Shown here piece after piece: positions 31,829 to 44,181 of a stretch of 64,000 nt of DNA. Source of the stretch: Chrysemys picta bellii. Lineage: Eukaryota; Chordata; Testudines; Emydidae. The DNA lies in the NCBI RefSeq assembly GCF_011386835.1, contig NC_088796.1:83163468-83227467 (forward strand), written 5' to 3'. Positions within the stretch are counted from its first letter, which is position 1. Each line of letters starts with the position of its first letter. Below the pieces are notes generated by a model, which saw only the letters and a list, made by a program, of their open reading frames with translations, was not told the DNA's origin and made no database searches. The position numbers and the translations under genes were made by a program.

Positions 31829-32574
31829 AACTTTGAACTGGATTTTACTAATAAAGCTAGTCAGGCATTTTTAAGTGCCCCCACTCGCTGCTCCCCCCCC
31901 CCCCCCCCGCTGAAAATGCTGATTCATCAAAAACAAAATGATTAGCAAAACAGGGTTGACTTCAACAAAGCTCCAAACTCGAAAATAATTTTGGGGAAAA
32001 AAATTCAAAATTGTCAGAATGTCCCATTTAGAACTAAAAATAATTGGCTTGAGTTGAAATGACTTTTTGTTTTGAAATTTTAGTAGACTTAGATGAGGAA
32101 AAGATTAAGGGGGGGGGGGAAAGGTCAAAATCAAACCTCCCCCCTCCCAGTTTGTGAACATTTTTGAGATTTTGACTTTTAGTCCTGATTTCAGGTGGGT
32201 AGGTTTTTTGACATCTCAAAAGTTTTTGAAGGGCAAGAAGAATTTCTACTAATAATTTAATAGCCAAACAAGCTATTAAAATGCCTGATATGATGGGGAA
32301 GTCTCCTATATTACTGCACACATGTAATTTCTATTAATATTAATAGAAATTCTTCCAGACAATAATGGATGCTATTAAAATATTTTCATTTACCCTGAAT
32401 GGTACAGTAGTTAGACCACCTAAATACTACAGCTTACTTTAAAACCACGGTGATGATTGTACTATAAACAACAGGGAATATCACAGGGATACAACAGGGA
32501 ATACCACAAATCTAAATATCAGAATTTCTATGGTAAAGAAATATTGCAGTGTTTATTCAAAGATTGTAATGGTC
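31829..32574. other. Intergenic stretch with homopolymer runs
   Basis: No gene seen. It holds a 16-base C run (31893-31908) and a G run near 32110-32119, with AAAAT/TTTTGA-rich sequence between that looks like an unidentified old repeat. Confidence 0.4.
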
Positions 32575-32625
32575 CTCTATGTATGGAGAGATCAGCCTAT
32601 AAATTCATATTGAAAGAGATAGATT
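32575..32625 (+). repeat. Second copy of the unidentified TATGTATGGAGAGATC repeat
   Basis: GGTCCTCTATGTATGGAGAG / ATCAGCCTATAAATTCATAT / TGAAAGAGATAG matches both halves of the 28560-28745 repeat, but here as one continuous piece. Confidence 0.5.
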
Positions 32626-34622
32626 GTGTTCCAATAAAATATATTAAGTATATTTTAACAAGATTTCATGTAATCATTTCCTTTTGGATTTTCATTTCTG
32701 ATGTAAGCTTTACAATATTTTCTGAAGCATAATCAGATCCATTTTATGCGAGAAAATTGTCCTCATGTAAAAAGAATACTTTTGGCATCAAATTTGGGAG
32801 CATAAAATTTTGTTAGAGATGTCCACTGCATCTCTGGATGTTCTAAACTCAGCATGCTATACCCTTGGAAATGTGTCTTATTTAATCTTTGTGGATCCTT
32901 CAACTTTTCACAGTATTCCGCACTTCATTTAGTTTTAAAAATAGCACATCACTTTACAGCTCCAACAGGTAACCGAGAGAAATGATTTTTGACTGATTCT
33001 TTTAATACACTGCAGTAACCTACTCTGGCTGCTTTATATTTAATACAAAACTTTTATTACTCTAGCAGTGCTCAAGGTCTATTTTGACTTTTTCAACTTT
33101 TTATTTCATAGATATTCCAGAGTCCAACCACTCTGCATTCATTTAGCAGTAGCTAGTAGTGGAGAGGAGTTGATAGCAGGTGGACAATTTTTGCAACAGT
33201 GACAATCACAGTTCCAATTTCCCAGGAACCCAAGGGCTCCACCCAGTTTTCATTTCAAAATAATAAATGTTCCTTATATGTTTTACTCAACGCTTCCTTG
33301 ATAGAATTTAAATGGATTGTTGGCTGCATTTACCAAGAATGAAAAATAAAAAACCCAAGGTATTCAGAGTCATTAGAAAGGAACAGCAGATGGGCTCTGG
33401 CCAGTTGAATCATTTGTCTTCATGGGCCATATGCCCATATTCATAATATAGCATACTGGAAGGCAGCCAGAGGTCATGTTTTAGGACTCCACAGGCTGCC
33501 TTTGGCCTTTTCCCTGACTTCTCATATTTAACAAAGAATTTTGAAATTGGAAAAGAGCTGATATTCCCTGGGTGCCATCACATGATAAGGTATTTTTAAC
33601 AGCTCTGTATATAACCACAAATGCTCCAATGCCTTAAACACATCTTAAAATTCCAGGCTAACTCTAATTAACTCATATATAAAACAAAATAAAAACAAAA
33701 ATAAATCTGAAAATAGAAGAGATCCTTTTGGCAATATTTAATTTTAATGGATAGATAGACAAAGTGTTAGACTGTGGTATAGCTATTAATATCAGTGGGA
33801 GATACAGTGCTAGTCCATTACCTCCCACGCACCTCACACATACACAAGCACACACCACTTTGGAAATACAGCTATTAGTGACTAAAACCTGTACTATGTT
33901 TGTCATATGCATATTCTGTGAATACTTACATGTTAAAAATACAGTAAAGGATTATTCCATGTAAATGAGTGTCATTATTTGCATTTTATGAGCTAAATTT
34001 GCTGACAGGGTATGCTATGTGTACAACTAAAACAGTAAGTTCACAACCAAGTGAAGTTCGGACAGCAGCTTAAATAGAACAGTATGCTCATTTGTGGTTC
34101 TAAATTCAGGGGATGCTTTTCTAGTGAAACACTACAACTGCTTAGCAAAGCCACTATTGAACTAGCCCTGAGATGACTCTTGACTTCCCACCATTCCCAC
34201 AGGTCAAAGTTCTCCAACTAACTAGGTAAAATGAAACAAGGTGGCATAAGACTGGAGCGCCTATAGCACAAAACTCACTCAGCCATAGACTGTTAATAGC
34301 TCGAGGCTCATACACAGACATATGTTGCTACCATACGCTGTTCCCATAAAGAATCTTGAAAAGAACTCTCTTTTCAAACACAGTTCCTGCCAAATCAAAG
34401 CCAACAGAATTGCCCCTTACACTAATCCAGATAATCAGTCTGGAAGGTCCACAGAAAGATGGACAGATCTGAGCCTTATCCATTGCTAAGAAAGATCATC
34501 CTACTTCGCTGACAAAAATTGAACAAAATCAGAAAGACAAGTAAATGCATCAGAACCAAGAATGACACCCACCCCATTTGTCTGGTGGAATTTGGATCAA
34601 TCACCCAAACAGAAGTCTGAGG
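32626..34622. other. Intergenic stretch, no gene seen
   Basis: Two kilobases of AT-rich DNA without recognisable genes or repeats. Confidence 0.45.
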
Positions 34623-34630
34623 CTTTATAG

Positions 34631-34946
34631 CAGGGGTAAGCAACCTATGGCACATGTGCCAAAGATGGGCACACGAGCTGATTTTCAGTGGCACTCACAC
34701 TGCCCAGGTCCTGGCCACTGGTCTGGGGGCTCTGCATTTTAATTTAATTTTAAATGAAGCTTCTTAAACATTTTAAAAACCTTATTTACTTTACATACAA
34801 CAATAGTCTAGTTCTATACTATAGACTTATAGAAAGAGATCTTCTAAAAATGTTAAAATGTATTACTGGCACGTGAAACCTTAAATTAGGTTATTTCACA
34901 TAAATGAAGGCTCGGCACACCACTTCTGAAAGGTTGCCGATCCCTG
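34631..34946. mobile_element. hAT miniature element, 316 bp
   Basis: Termini CAGGGGTAAGCAACCTATGG and, read inward, CAGGGATCGGCAACCTTTCA, with GGCAC / GTGCCGAGCC just inside. A perfect 8-bp duplication CTTTATAG lies at 34623-34630 and 34947-34954. The interior is AT-rich with no coding capacity. Confidence 0.9.
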
Positions 34947-34954
34947 CTTTATAG

Positions 34955-35865
34955 ACAGTCTGTCCCACATCCTCAGAAACTGCCATTGCCCTTTGTGGCT
35001 AGTGAAGTCCATTGAAAAACATCTGGCTACTGTGATAACAGAGATCACCAACGCTTCCTCTGAAGACAGCATGCTGAAAACTACAGTAGTCTGGCCAACC
35101 TGGAAAGAGTCTATATTTAACTTAATTTAACTTCACCAATTACTACTCCCTTCTCATCCTCCCTTTTCTTGGCAAAGATATTGAGAAGATGGTTGCACCC
35201 AAAATCCACAGCATTTATCAGGTTTCAGACAAGAACAAGGCTCAGAAAGAGCCTTGCTGGTGCTAATGAATAATTTACATTTGGCTTTAGGTACAAAACA
35301 AACACTCTCTCTTCAAAGTAGTGATAGTGATATGCATGTGAGATCTTGCAGGAGTAAATGGGGCGGCACTTAGCTGGATCCACTATTCTTGTCAGACATA
35401 TCCCAAATAGATCTGATGTGCACCTGTTCCTCATTTCCTGTCTAACACCCACCTTGTCACTCTAACACATGGAATCCCACAGGCTCAATACTTCTACCTT
35501 GTGCCGGTATATGAATGTCACTGAATTGTACAGATCCTTTTTTTCCAAAGCATCCTCCCCACTATCACCAGCATAGCCTCATGCCTGGAGAGGAAGAGCA
35601 GGTGGATGAAGAGCAATTGACTATTAGAGTTGGGTGACATTTTTCTGCTGAAACTTCTTTGCCAAAAAATGCAGATATGGGTCGACCAAAACACATCTTG
35701 AATTTGTGTTGATTTGGGTGAACTGTTTTGCACAAACTGTTTTGGGCAAAAAGGAAAAGAAAATTCAGAAACACAGAAATGAACCATTTTGATTTTTCAG
35801 GTACAGTCACAAGGAGACTTAAGCACCACTGGCATTCATAAAACTACACAACGGGTGGTGGTGCC
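34955..35865. other. Intergenic stretch, no gene seen
   Basis: No gene. The part 35620-35800 (GTTGGGTGACATTTTTCTGC, TTTGGGCAAAAAGGAAAAG) looks like a diverged interspersed repeat, possibly related to the 61.7-kb family, but the match is too weak to call. Confidence 0.35.
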
Positions 35866-36175
35866 ACTTTTATATCCTATAACTCAATGGTTAAGGCAGG
35901 GGGAGACGCCAGTTTGAATCCTTGCTCCAGAAGAGGGACTTGAATCCCAGTATCCCCTCTCTCACATAAGTGCCCTAACCACCAGGCCATAGAGTGTGTG
36001 TCTCTCAGTCACCCCTGTTGAAACTGTTCCTCTTTGTATAAAATATTTAAATAATCATTGGAACAAAAATCCAGGTGATGCTTACCGTAGGTAAGTGTCT
36101 TAATCACTGGGCTATAAAGTCAGTCACTCAGTCTCTCTCTTTGTATAAAATATTTAAATATTCATTGACTAAAGT
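35866..36175 (-). repeat. tRNA-like SINE fragment with a local tandem duplication
   Basis: On the minus strand, GGCCTGGTGGTTAGGGCACT resembles a pol III A box and GGGATTCAAGTCCC a B box, the pattern of a tRNA-derived SINE. A second B-box-like GGATTCAAACTGG follows. On the plus strand, the block from AAGTG(C/T)C(C/T)TAA(C/T)CAC through TTTGTATAAAATATTTAAAT occurs twice (about 35967-36060 and 36093-36172). Confidence 0.5.
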
Positions 36176-37721
36176 TGGTGCAATACAAGCATAAAATATT
36201 TAATATGAATCACAACCATATACTTTGTCTCCTGTTTACTCTCCCTCCAATTCCAACTCCCTCTGTTGTCATGTCATAATTTATTTCCTCTGAACTGCAA
36301 GATCTTCAGGAGAAAGAGCATGTTTTTTAGTTGTCTGAAAACTGCCATCTACACCTAAGCTCTGTATGAATAAATAATAATGTACATGACTTGCAGCTAG
36401 TGATTAAACAATCTCCTAAAGTTTGGAGATTTGGTCCAGAAAAGCATCCAAAATGTTAATGTTTTTCCTAACCTTTTTGTTTGGAAAATCTTGCATGAGA
36501 AATTATTGTGGGATTGTTGGTCCTTTCTGGTTTCAATCAATACTGTTATGAGCTGGGTCAAACCTTGTTATGGATTGAGTTAAAACCCATTGAGATTGAT
36601 AGGTATAAACTCACCCTTCAGTTAATATAACTGCATGCATAAGCCCCCACCTAAGACAAAAGGTGTGTGTGAATCCACCCAGGAGATTTTGGCTGAATAT
36701 TGGTGGGTAAGTGTGGGTGTGTGAGAGACAAAGTGCATGGATACCAACCCCCCCCCCCCCCCACACACACACACACACATACACACACACACAAAATTGA
36801 AACTGAGAACTGACAAGTGCAGACAGAAAGCCAAGCAGAAAGCATAGAGAGACACTGGAAAGAGCTAGAGAGAGAGCTTATGGGTCTGGTACTAGCTAAA
36901 GAGGCTTAGGGACTGTAAACTATGAAACTGCTCCTTTTTTTTTTTTGGTTCCTTCTGCATTCAGAGACAGAGAACTTTATACATTCTTTGAAAATGAACA
37001 AGACCGCATCAAAGAAAATACCAGACTCCCATCAATTTCTACTTCCAACTGGTATATTCCAAAGAACTTCTGCTTGCTGTGCAGGTCAAAAAGTAGCAAC
37101 CATACTATATAAACACTTCTCTGCTAGCCCTCTTTGAATCCAAGAAGCACAAAGGCATATAAAAATAACATGTCAAGAAGCTTTGGCTTCAGAGAAGGTG
37201 CAAGATGCTTCTTCCATTCAACCTCATATACAAACACCTACCTGATTATTTGAGGTATATTTTGACACTTTTATATTATTCATTTGAGATGAAATGAAAC
37301 ATTATCCATCTATTAGAGGAAATACTAAATTACTCGCTGATAATTTGAGTTCCTGGGATCACTGTCAGCACAGGCCTATGTCACAGTCTTGGTCTGATAC
37401 AGCACTCTTTATGAGTTTCACATGGCTCTGTACTCACACATCCTCTAATTCTCAGTGTTCAGGCAGTTGGCAATACAGGTGCAGGAGATTCAGCTCCCAT
37501 CAGAGTACATGCCTCCCTGTGTTACCAAAGATCTCAAAACAAAGGGATGGGGGAAGAAAACAGACATGTAATGCCCTCAGGCAAGTCAATAGTAACAGTT
37601 GCAAAGTAACTAGTATTCTGAGTCCAGCCTACCTTCCCCTCAGTGGGCTTGGACAGGTAGCAACAGACCCTGTTCTTAGCCACGCTGTCCTCGAAGTGCT
37701 GAGGATTGAAGGTCTGTTCTC
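36176..37721. other. Intergenic stretch with a C/CA microsatellite
   Basis: No gene seen. 36748-36793 is a run of 15 C followed by about 15 CA repeats with one TA. A 165-codon frame at 37294-37791 has no motif and runs into the CR1 start; judged chance. Confidence 0.45.
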
Positions 37722-39094
37722 CGGGGAACTACAGGTCTGTCAGCCTCACCTGGAAAAATCATGGAGCAGGTCCTCAAGGAATCAATTCTAAAGCCCTTAG
37801 AGCAGAGGAAAGTGATCAGGAACAGTCAGAATGGATTTACCAAGGGCAAGTCATGCCTGACTAACCTAATTGCCTTCTATGAGGCGATAACTGGGTCTGT
37901 GGATGAGGGGAAAGCAGTGGATGTGTTATTCCTTGACTTTAGCAAAGCTAAAAGCTTTTGATACAGTCTCCCACAGTATTCTTGCCAGCAAGTTAAAGAA
38001 GTATGGGCTGGATGAATGGACTATAAGGTGGATAGAAAGCTAGCTAGATCGTCGGGCTCAATGGGTAGTGATCAATAGCTCCATGTCTAGTTGGCAGCCG
38101 GTTTCAAGCGGAGTACCCCAAGGGTCGGTCCTGGGGCCAGTTTTGTTCAATATCTTCATTAATGATCTGGAGGATGGCATGGACTGCACTCTCAACAAGT
38201 TTGCAGATGACACTAAACTGGGAGGAGTGGTTGATATGCAGGAGAGTAGGGATAGGATACAGAGGGACCTAGACAAATTAGAGGATTGGGCCAAAAGAAA
38301 TCTGGTGAGGTTCAACAAGGACAAGTGCAGAGTCCTGCACTTAGGATGGAAGAATCCCATTCACTGTTACAGACTAGGGACCAAATGGCTAGGAAGCAGT
38401 TCTGCAGAAAAGGACCTAGGGGTTACAGTGGATGAGAAGCTGGATATGAGTCAACAGTGTGCCCTTGTTGCCAAGAAGGCTAACGGCATTTTGGGCTGTA
38501 TAAGTAGGGGCATTGCCAGCAGATTGAGGGACGTGATCATTCCCCTTTATTCAACATTGGTGAGGCCTCATCTGTAGTACTGTGTCCAGTTTTGGGTCCC
38601 ACACTACAAGAAGGATGTGGAAAAATTGGAAAGAGTCCAGCAGAGGGCAAAAAAAATGATTAGGGGGCTGGAGCACATGACTTATAAGGAGAAGCTGAGG
38701 GAACTGGGATTATTTAGTCTGCAGAAGAGAAGAATGAGGGGGGATTTGATAGCTGCTTTCAACTACCTGAAAGGGGGTTCCAAAGAGGATGGATCTAGAC
38801 TGTTCTCAGTGGTACCAGATGACAGAACAAGGAGTAATGGTCTCAAGTTGCAGTGGGGGAGGTTTAGATTGGATATTAGGGAAAACTTTTTCACTAGGAG
38901 GGGGGTGAAGCACTGGACTGGGTTACCTAGGGAGGTGGTGGAATCTCCTTCCTTAGAGGTTTTTAAGGTCAGGCTTGACAAAGCCCTGACTGGGATGATT
39001 TAGTTGGGAATTGGTCCTGCTTTGAGCAGGGGGTTGGACTAGATGACCTCCTGAGGTCCCTTCCAACCCTGATATTCTATGATTCTATGATTCT
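37722..39094 (+). mobile_element. CR1 LINE, 5'-truncated, 1.4 kb
   Basis: Plus-strand CR1 retrotransposon copy that begins inside the reverse transcriptase (GGAACTACAGGTCTGTCAGC, coding NYRSVSL) and ends with TATTCTATGATTCTATGATTC, the octamer tail CR1 uses instead of poly(A). It is better preserved than the other CR1 fragments in this window. Confidence 0.92.
37728..39003 (+). pseudogene. CR1 reverse transcriptase (ORF2 C-terminal part)
   Basis: Encodes the palm, thumb and C-terminal parts of the CR1 reverse transcriptase that copies CR1 RNA at the insertion site. Motifs in order: [53 protein letters not shown], the catalytic FADDTKL (usually YADD or FADD), and the tail [14 protein letters not shown]...[14 protein letters not shown] 7-base insertion in the FSKA/FDT segment near 37950 shifts the frame. 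From there one frame runs to the stop at 39001-39003, broken only by TAG at 38041-38043 and TAG at 38575-38577 (probably GAG in the parent, LEYCVQFW). The upstream endonuclease and gag-like ORF1 are absent through truncation. Confidence 0.92.
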
Positions 39095-39103
39095 CCACCC
39101 AGC

Positions 39104-39237
39104 TATAGGTGCTGGAACTAGGGTGCAGGGGGTGCTGCAGCACTCCCTAGATTGAAGTGGTTTCCATTATACAGGGTTCACAGTTTGGTTCAATGGCTCT
39201 CAGGATCCCCACTATAAAAATTGTCCCAGCACCCCTG
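39104..39237. mobile_element. hAT miniature element, 134 bp
   Basis: Left end TATAGGTGCTGGAAC, right end read inward CAGGGGTGCTGGGACAA. A perfect 8-bp duplication CACCCAGC lies at 39096-39103 and 39238-39245, 1-2 bases past the CR1 tail. The left terminal bases are mutated. Confidence 0.8.
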
Positions 39238-39245
39238 CACCCAGC

Positions 39246-40846
39246 TGCTGCTGAGCTGGGGCTTCCAGTCTTTTAAGCCTTTCTTCCAAGCCTGACATGC
39301 CTTGCAGGTTTGGTGAGGTAGGGCTGCTTGAGCCCATAGCAGTTCCTTAACCTTTGCCTGATTGGTGCAGGGTTTGCAACCCATCACAGCCTACTTCAAA
39401 ACAAATGATGTTTCTTTAAATTGTTGTTACCTTGTATGATGGAAACAGCAAAGTTTCAATAGTTACTGGTATCAGGTTACATTGTGGTACTCATCCTTGG
39501 CCTTTCATTGAAGTCAATGAGAGTTTTTGGCCTAGAGTCCCTTATGACATAAATGCACTAATTACGTTGCACCAGATTCATGATTAAGTGAGATTAAATC
39601 AGCTCACTGGATGCAGAATTGATTTCTCAGCATTGAGACGGACCATCAAATATATGGTGTTAGGTTGTTTGAAGCTGGTGCAGGGATGTGTGGTTTATGC
39701 CTCCCTGCACTAGCCTGGCTGTTTGCGCTGGCAGGAGATATACCCCGAGGGAGGGCAGGTGGTGTTGCTACTTCTAACCTTCCCTTGGGATTTTCCACCA
39801 GGCTGGAGCAGACTTAACATTTAACAGGAGCCCCATAGGAGCCCTGCTAGTGGAAGCTGCTGAGAGGATGAGCTGAACAAACACATTCTCTGGCCTCCCT
39901 GGAGAACAACAACTAGTTTATATAGAAATGCTCTGTACTAGAGATATAGAATACTGCTTCTCAACAAATAAGGCACACGTGACAGCTCTCTCTGTAACTA
40001 GGTTCTTATACCATGTTAATCATTGTGGTAACTAAGTACCTAAACAGCAAATGGAACCTGTGCTGAAATTGAGGAAAACATTAACTCTATTTTTAACTGA
40101 AAAGTACATATAAAAGGCTATATAATGAATTTAACTTACAGAACAAAAATAGATGTGAGATTAATTCACATGCACTTCACACTGAGGTGTATTTTTGATA
40201 AACACAAACACCTACCTGTACTTGCTAGAAATCGTGACAAAATGAATTCACACATTCACTGACACAATTCAGATTGTTAGTTGCAAGTGATGAGACAGCG
40301 TTGATTAAGCACTATTTATAAAGAATTCTATGATCACAGCTATTAGGAAAAACAAAAACAGCACTAATTACTTTCACTGTACATTTCAATGGTCTTCCAG
40401 TGACCTTAAAATAGAATTACTGAAGATATGTGTGGATTTAACCAATTCAGCATAGTGCCAGCTGACATATTTAAAAGCAATATGGAACAGGATTAGACAT
40501 GTATTTTAGCTTTGTTTTTTAAGATGCCACTGTACAAAGAAGAAAATTAGTTCTCTATTACAAGCCCCAGACTATTATAAATGCACATTTTGAATTCCCT
40601 TTAATAGTCTTTTATGTACAGGAAAGAACAATGCTCGTTTGCCATACAAATACTGCACAGATAAACAGATTGCAGATTTTACATGTTGTTCCCACATTTT
40701 TAAAAACAATCAGATTGTGCATGAGATTTCTCATGCTATTAACCAAGTGCTCTTACTAGTACATCAGTTCTTAGTTCTAATTGCTAGTCCATTGATTAAT
40801 GCACTTGCATTTTTAACATTCTTAAAAAATTGAACATACAAAATTA
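39246..40846. other. Intergenic stretch, no gene seen
   Basis: AT-rich apart from a more GC-rich patch at 39660-39890 that may be an unrecognised repeat. No coding motifs. Confidence 0.45.
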
Positions 40847-41007
40847 CTGGGCCAGATTTGTTGGTATGTACTGGCTGCTTTGTGCCAGTCTGGTAATGTA
40901 ACACAACAGTAAAACGAGCTTAATAGGCCCACTAAACTGGGTTTATGGCTGCTTTGAGTTGCAGGAGCAGTGGAAAGCTGCCAGAGTTACCTGAAAATCT
41001 GGCCCAG
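40847..41007. repeat. MITE-like element with CTGGGCCAGATTT ends
   Basis: CTGGGCCAGATTT at 40847-40859 is exactly inverted as AAATCTGGCCCAG at 40995-41007. The 161-bp interior has no coding potential. No clear target duplication beyond AT-rich flanks. Confidence 0.6.
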
Positions 41008-41164
41008 GGTTTTGTTGTCCTTTTGGGTTCACAATCCTGAGACCTCCACCTATAAAAGTAGCCCCATTGATTTCAAAGAGTCTACTTGTGTCAGAACTGC
41101 TTACCTGTGAAGTCTCTTGCAATGGATAAACTTCAAGGTTTCTTTCTTCTCAGCTACACTAAGG

Positions 41165-41570
41165 CAGTGGTTCTCAGCCTTTCCAGACTACTGTACTCCT
41201 TTCAGGAGTCTGATTAGTCTTGTGTATCCCCCAAGTTTCATGTCATTTAAAACCTACTTGCTTACAAAATCAGACAAAAAATACAGAAGTGTCACTGTGC
41301 ACCGTTACTGAAAAATTGCTACTTTCTCATTTTTTCCATATAATTATTAAATAAATCTATTGCAATATAAATAGTGTACTTACATTTCAGTGTATAACAT
41401 TTACAGCAGTATAAACAAGTTGTATGAAATTTCAGTTTGTACTGACTTCGCTACTGCTTTTTATGTAGCCTGTTGTAAAATTAGGCAAATATCTAGATGA
41501 GTTGATGTATCCTCCCGGAAGACCTCTGTGTATCCCCAGGGGTACGTGTACCCTTGTTTGAGAACCACCG
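41165..41570. mobile_element. hAT miniature element, 406 bp
   Basis: Termini CAGTGGTTCTCAGCCTTTCC and, read inward, CGGTGGTTCTCAAACAAGGG. A perfect 8-bp duplication CACTAAGG lies at 41157-41164 and 41571-41578. The interior is AT-rich and non-coding. The ends are those of the widespread vertebrate hAT-type (Charlie-like) miniatures. Confidence 0.9.
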
Positions 41571-41578
41571 CACTAAGG

Positions 41579-42800
41579 CACCACTGTGGCAGTGCCTTTG
41601 TGCAAATGATACTCAAGCCCCAAAAGATTGTGGAATAACTTTTTTTATAAAAACAAACCTCTGCAGCCATTTAACCATAATATTGGTACCTACTACTTGT
41701 TTGTCAATCAAAGCATGTATGTGTGTGGGTGTGGGGGTGGGGGGAAGATGGCTATCATAGGGCAATATGTTTTTATCCATTCTCAGAGGTGCTGTAAAAA
41801 CTTTGCTCTTCTCGTCTCAACAAACACCATCTGTTGCAGAAAGATTCACTACAATACCAGGGAGATGTTTAAAGATATGTAAAGAGCTGCTCGTTAATAC
41901 AAGAATTTTCAGAATAGTTTGTAAATAAAATATTATTTATATTTACAAAGTGAGAACTATATTAATGCCCAGCAGAGTATTCTTTAACCAGATTAAAGCA
42001 GCACAGTTTTACAGTTTAAGCATTTTATTTTAAAACCACAGAAGAGGCATGAATTACAATTTTATATATATATATATAAAGCTTCCTAGCAAGTCATTGT
42101 GAGTATAAATACTATTGCACAATGATACAAATATTCTATATTGATCAGAGATCTTCACAGATCCAGTCTTTAACTATAATGAATCTTAGCACATTCAAGT
42201 CCAAAGATGAATCTCTGAATTTGCGGTGCCATTTTTGAGATTTGAGTCAGTACTTCATAAAAATCTGTCTGACCTCAAATTTATTTCCTTGTTGTTGGGG
42301 TTGCCCCAAGACCTCTTCTACTTAGTTCCCCAAGAACTCATTTCAAGACCAGTCTCACCACTCAGGTTCCTTTATTTGGGATACAGCAAAGCTACTCTGA
42401 GTGTATTAGACTCAAGCGTAGGGGGTGAATATAGGGTGTACCACACATTCAAAGTCACACAGCAAACCTGTTCCTTTTCACAAATGTACACATTGCATTG
42501 CATTTACTACACACTGAAGCACACATTTCAGGATTGGCTTGGTCACTTTGTAGGAAACAATCCCTGTACAGCATGCACTGTCCATGCATGTCTTACTCTT
42601 TATCTAATCTTATATTCCAGGCTTATCTTATCCATTGTTATTTTGTCCATTGTAAATCATTCCCTGGGTGTCCCCCCTTATTTTTAGCTAGTACAGACAT
42701 TTTATTTCCAGGCTATTGACCCATTTACCTCCTTATTCCTGTCTTATGAAAAACAAGGCATCACCCATGTCCAATTATTCAGATCAAGCCAAGTCTACAC
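41579..42800. other. Intergenic stretch, no gene seen
   Basis: No gene. GTGTG/GGGGTGGGGG run at 41719-41743 and a (TA) run at 42064-42079. A 153-codon frame at 42226-42687 has no motif; judged chance. Confidence 0.45.
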
Positions 42801-42922
42801 TTATTATTTCATAATTATATTTGGATAGTGCCTAGGCAGCCCAATCAGGGATGAAGCCTCATTGTACTAAGCGCTATACAAAGTGAAAAGACAGACCTTG
42901 CCCCAAAAAGTTTAATTTCTGA
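42801..42922 (+). repeat. Old LINE-tail-like amniote repeat
   Basis: TATTATTTCATAATTATATT, GATAGTGCCTAGGCAGCCC, TGTACTAAGCGCTATACAAA, AAAGACAGACCTTGCCCC: another plus-strand copy of the 31.7-kb family. Confidence 0.6.
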
Positions 42923-43860
42923 GGTCCTTTTCAATGGAAAATGTCCCCAAGAGTCCTCTGTCCCCACAACATCAGCCAGGGAAATGAAGTGTGTTTCTGG
43001 CAGAAGGAATAGATAGTAGGCCATAGTAGTTTGGGTTGATAATTCAGCCACACTATTAAAACAAATTATTAGCAATTGAACAGGTAAAGTAAGATGAAGC
43101 AGCCGTACACAGGGTACTTCTGCTAGTTCACAAATGTTTTTTTTTTAATGTACTGATAGGTGGTCCCTTCCACATAAATGAGCAGATGGCTCCTTGATCT
43201 AGTGAATCTGTCTTGAGGACATAAAGGATAACAGAAGTGCCAGCCCTACAGAATCATAACTATCTTCCTCTGATCACCCAGAAGCCCAACACTGGGTACT
43301 CTATGATATCAAGGATTTTCTGGTCTGGAGAGGCCAGGATGAAGGATGCGCTCCTCAGCATTATAGTCCCCAGAGATTTCCAGGGCCACTTAAGAGAATA
43401 CTAAATTGTCACTGTTATCTTAATGGGATCATTCCTCCATTGATTAAATCCACTTCCCTTGAGGGTGGTGTTCGGAACAGCCCCCACCAAGCTGGCCTGC
43501 CATGCTAGAATGGTTCCAAAGAAAGTGTTCCCACCTGGAGGAGGGGGAAGCTGTGAAGCATTTGGAGGACCTGGCCTCCAGGGGCTGTCCCAATATCCAA
43601 ATACTTTCAAGACAGCCCTGGGTTTAAATCTTACGACCTCTTTGTCCACTCTGTGGGTCATAAAGCCAACCTCTAGTGGAACTATGAAATGGAGCCCCAC
43701 AGTTTTTGTATCAGACACAGGTTTTAGCCACCTCGCAAGGCTATCTGCCCTAAAATAATGACCTCAATACACCAGTACAGATGTTGGTGCACATGTGCAT
43801 CAGTGATTAAGTGAGAACCAGCTTGTCACACTTCAGTTTTTACATTTACACAATTCGGGA
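42923..43860. other. Intergenic stretch, possible unrecognised retroelement debris
   Basis: 43220-43760 has a more even base composition than its flanks and frames of about 100 codons on both strands, but no motif that I can name. No ends or duplications were found. Confidence 0.35.
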
Positions 43861-44181
43861 TTGGCAATGAAAGCAGCAGAAGAAGAAGAAATGCCCTTCA
43901 GCCACCCGCCTAATAGTGCAGCAGCACCATCTGCATTGGTGCAGAAGAAAAAGGAGAAGAGAAAAAGGAGCTGTCTCTTTGTCCACTATAAAAAGGTATC
44001 TATTCAGTGTAACGGTCAAAAAAAAACCCCTATCTCTAGTGCTAAGAGCAGCACTAGCAGTGAAGCACCTGCTACTGCCTTGTACACTGAGAAAATAGCA
44101 TACAATTTAGGAGACTACAAAGGCCTCAGCTTTCCCTCAAAAAGTTCTTCACACACAATTACAAAAAACGAATCAACCTAA
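43861..44181 (+). other. 106-codon open frame of doubtful status
   Basis: Starts MAMKAAEEEEMPFSHPP, carries a basic run (KKKEKRKR) and a Ser/Thr-rich end. No homology, domain or splice signals are recognised, and the composition (GAA-rich, poly-A tract KKKTP) fits low-complexity chance. Listed because it is one of the longer frames outside transposons; most likely not a gene. Confidence 0.15.

Noticed and set aside
35866..36030. Possible functional tRNA gene
   Set aside because: Only degenerate A- and B-box-like motifs; no cloverleaf with paired acceptor stem could be made out. A SINE fragment fits better.
36748..36793. C/CA tract as a regulatory or recombination signal
   Set aside because: An ordinary compound microsatellite; also true of 28625-28680, 31893-31908 and 57812-57853.
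37294..37791. 165-codon frame before the CR1
   Set aside because: No motif, low-complexity codon use, and it crosses the CR1 5' junction in a different frame from the reverse transcriptase.
43401..43758. Overlapping frames of about 100 codons on both strands
   Set aside because: No motif on either strand; probably repeat debris.
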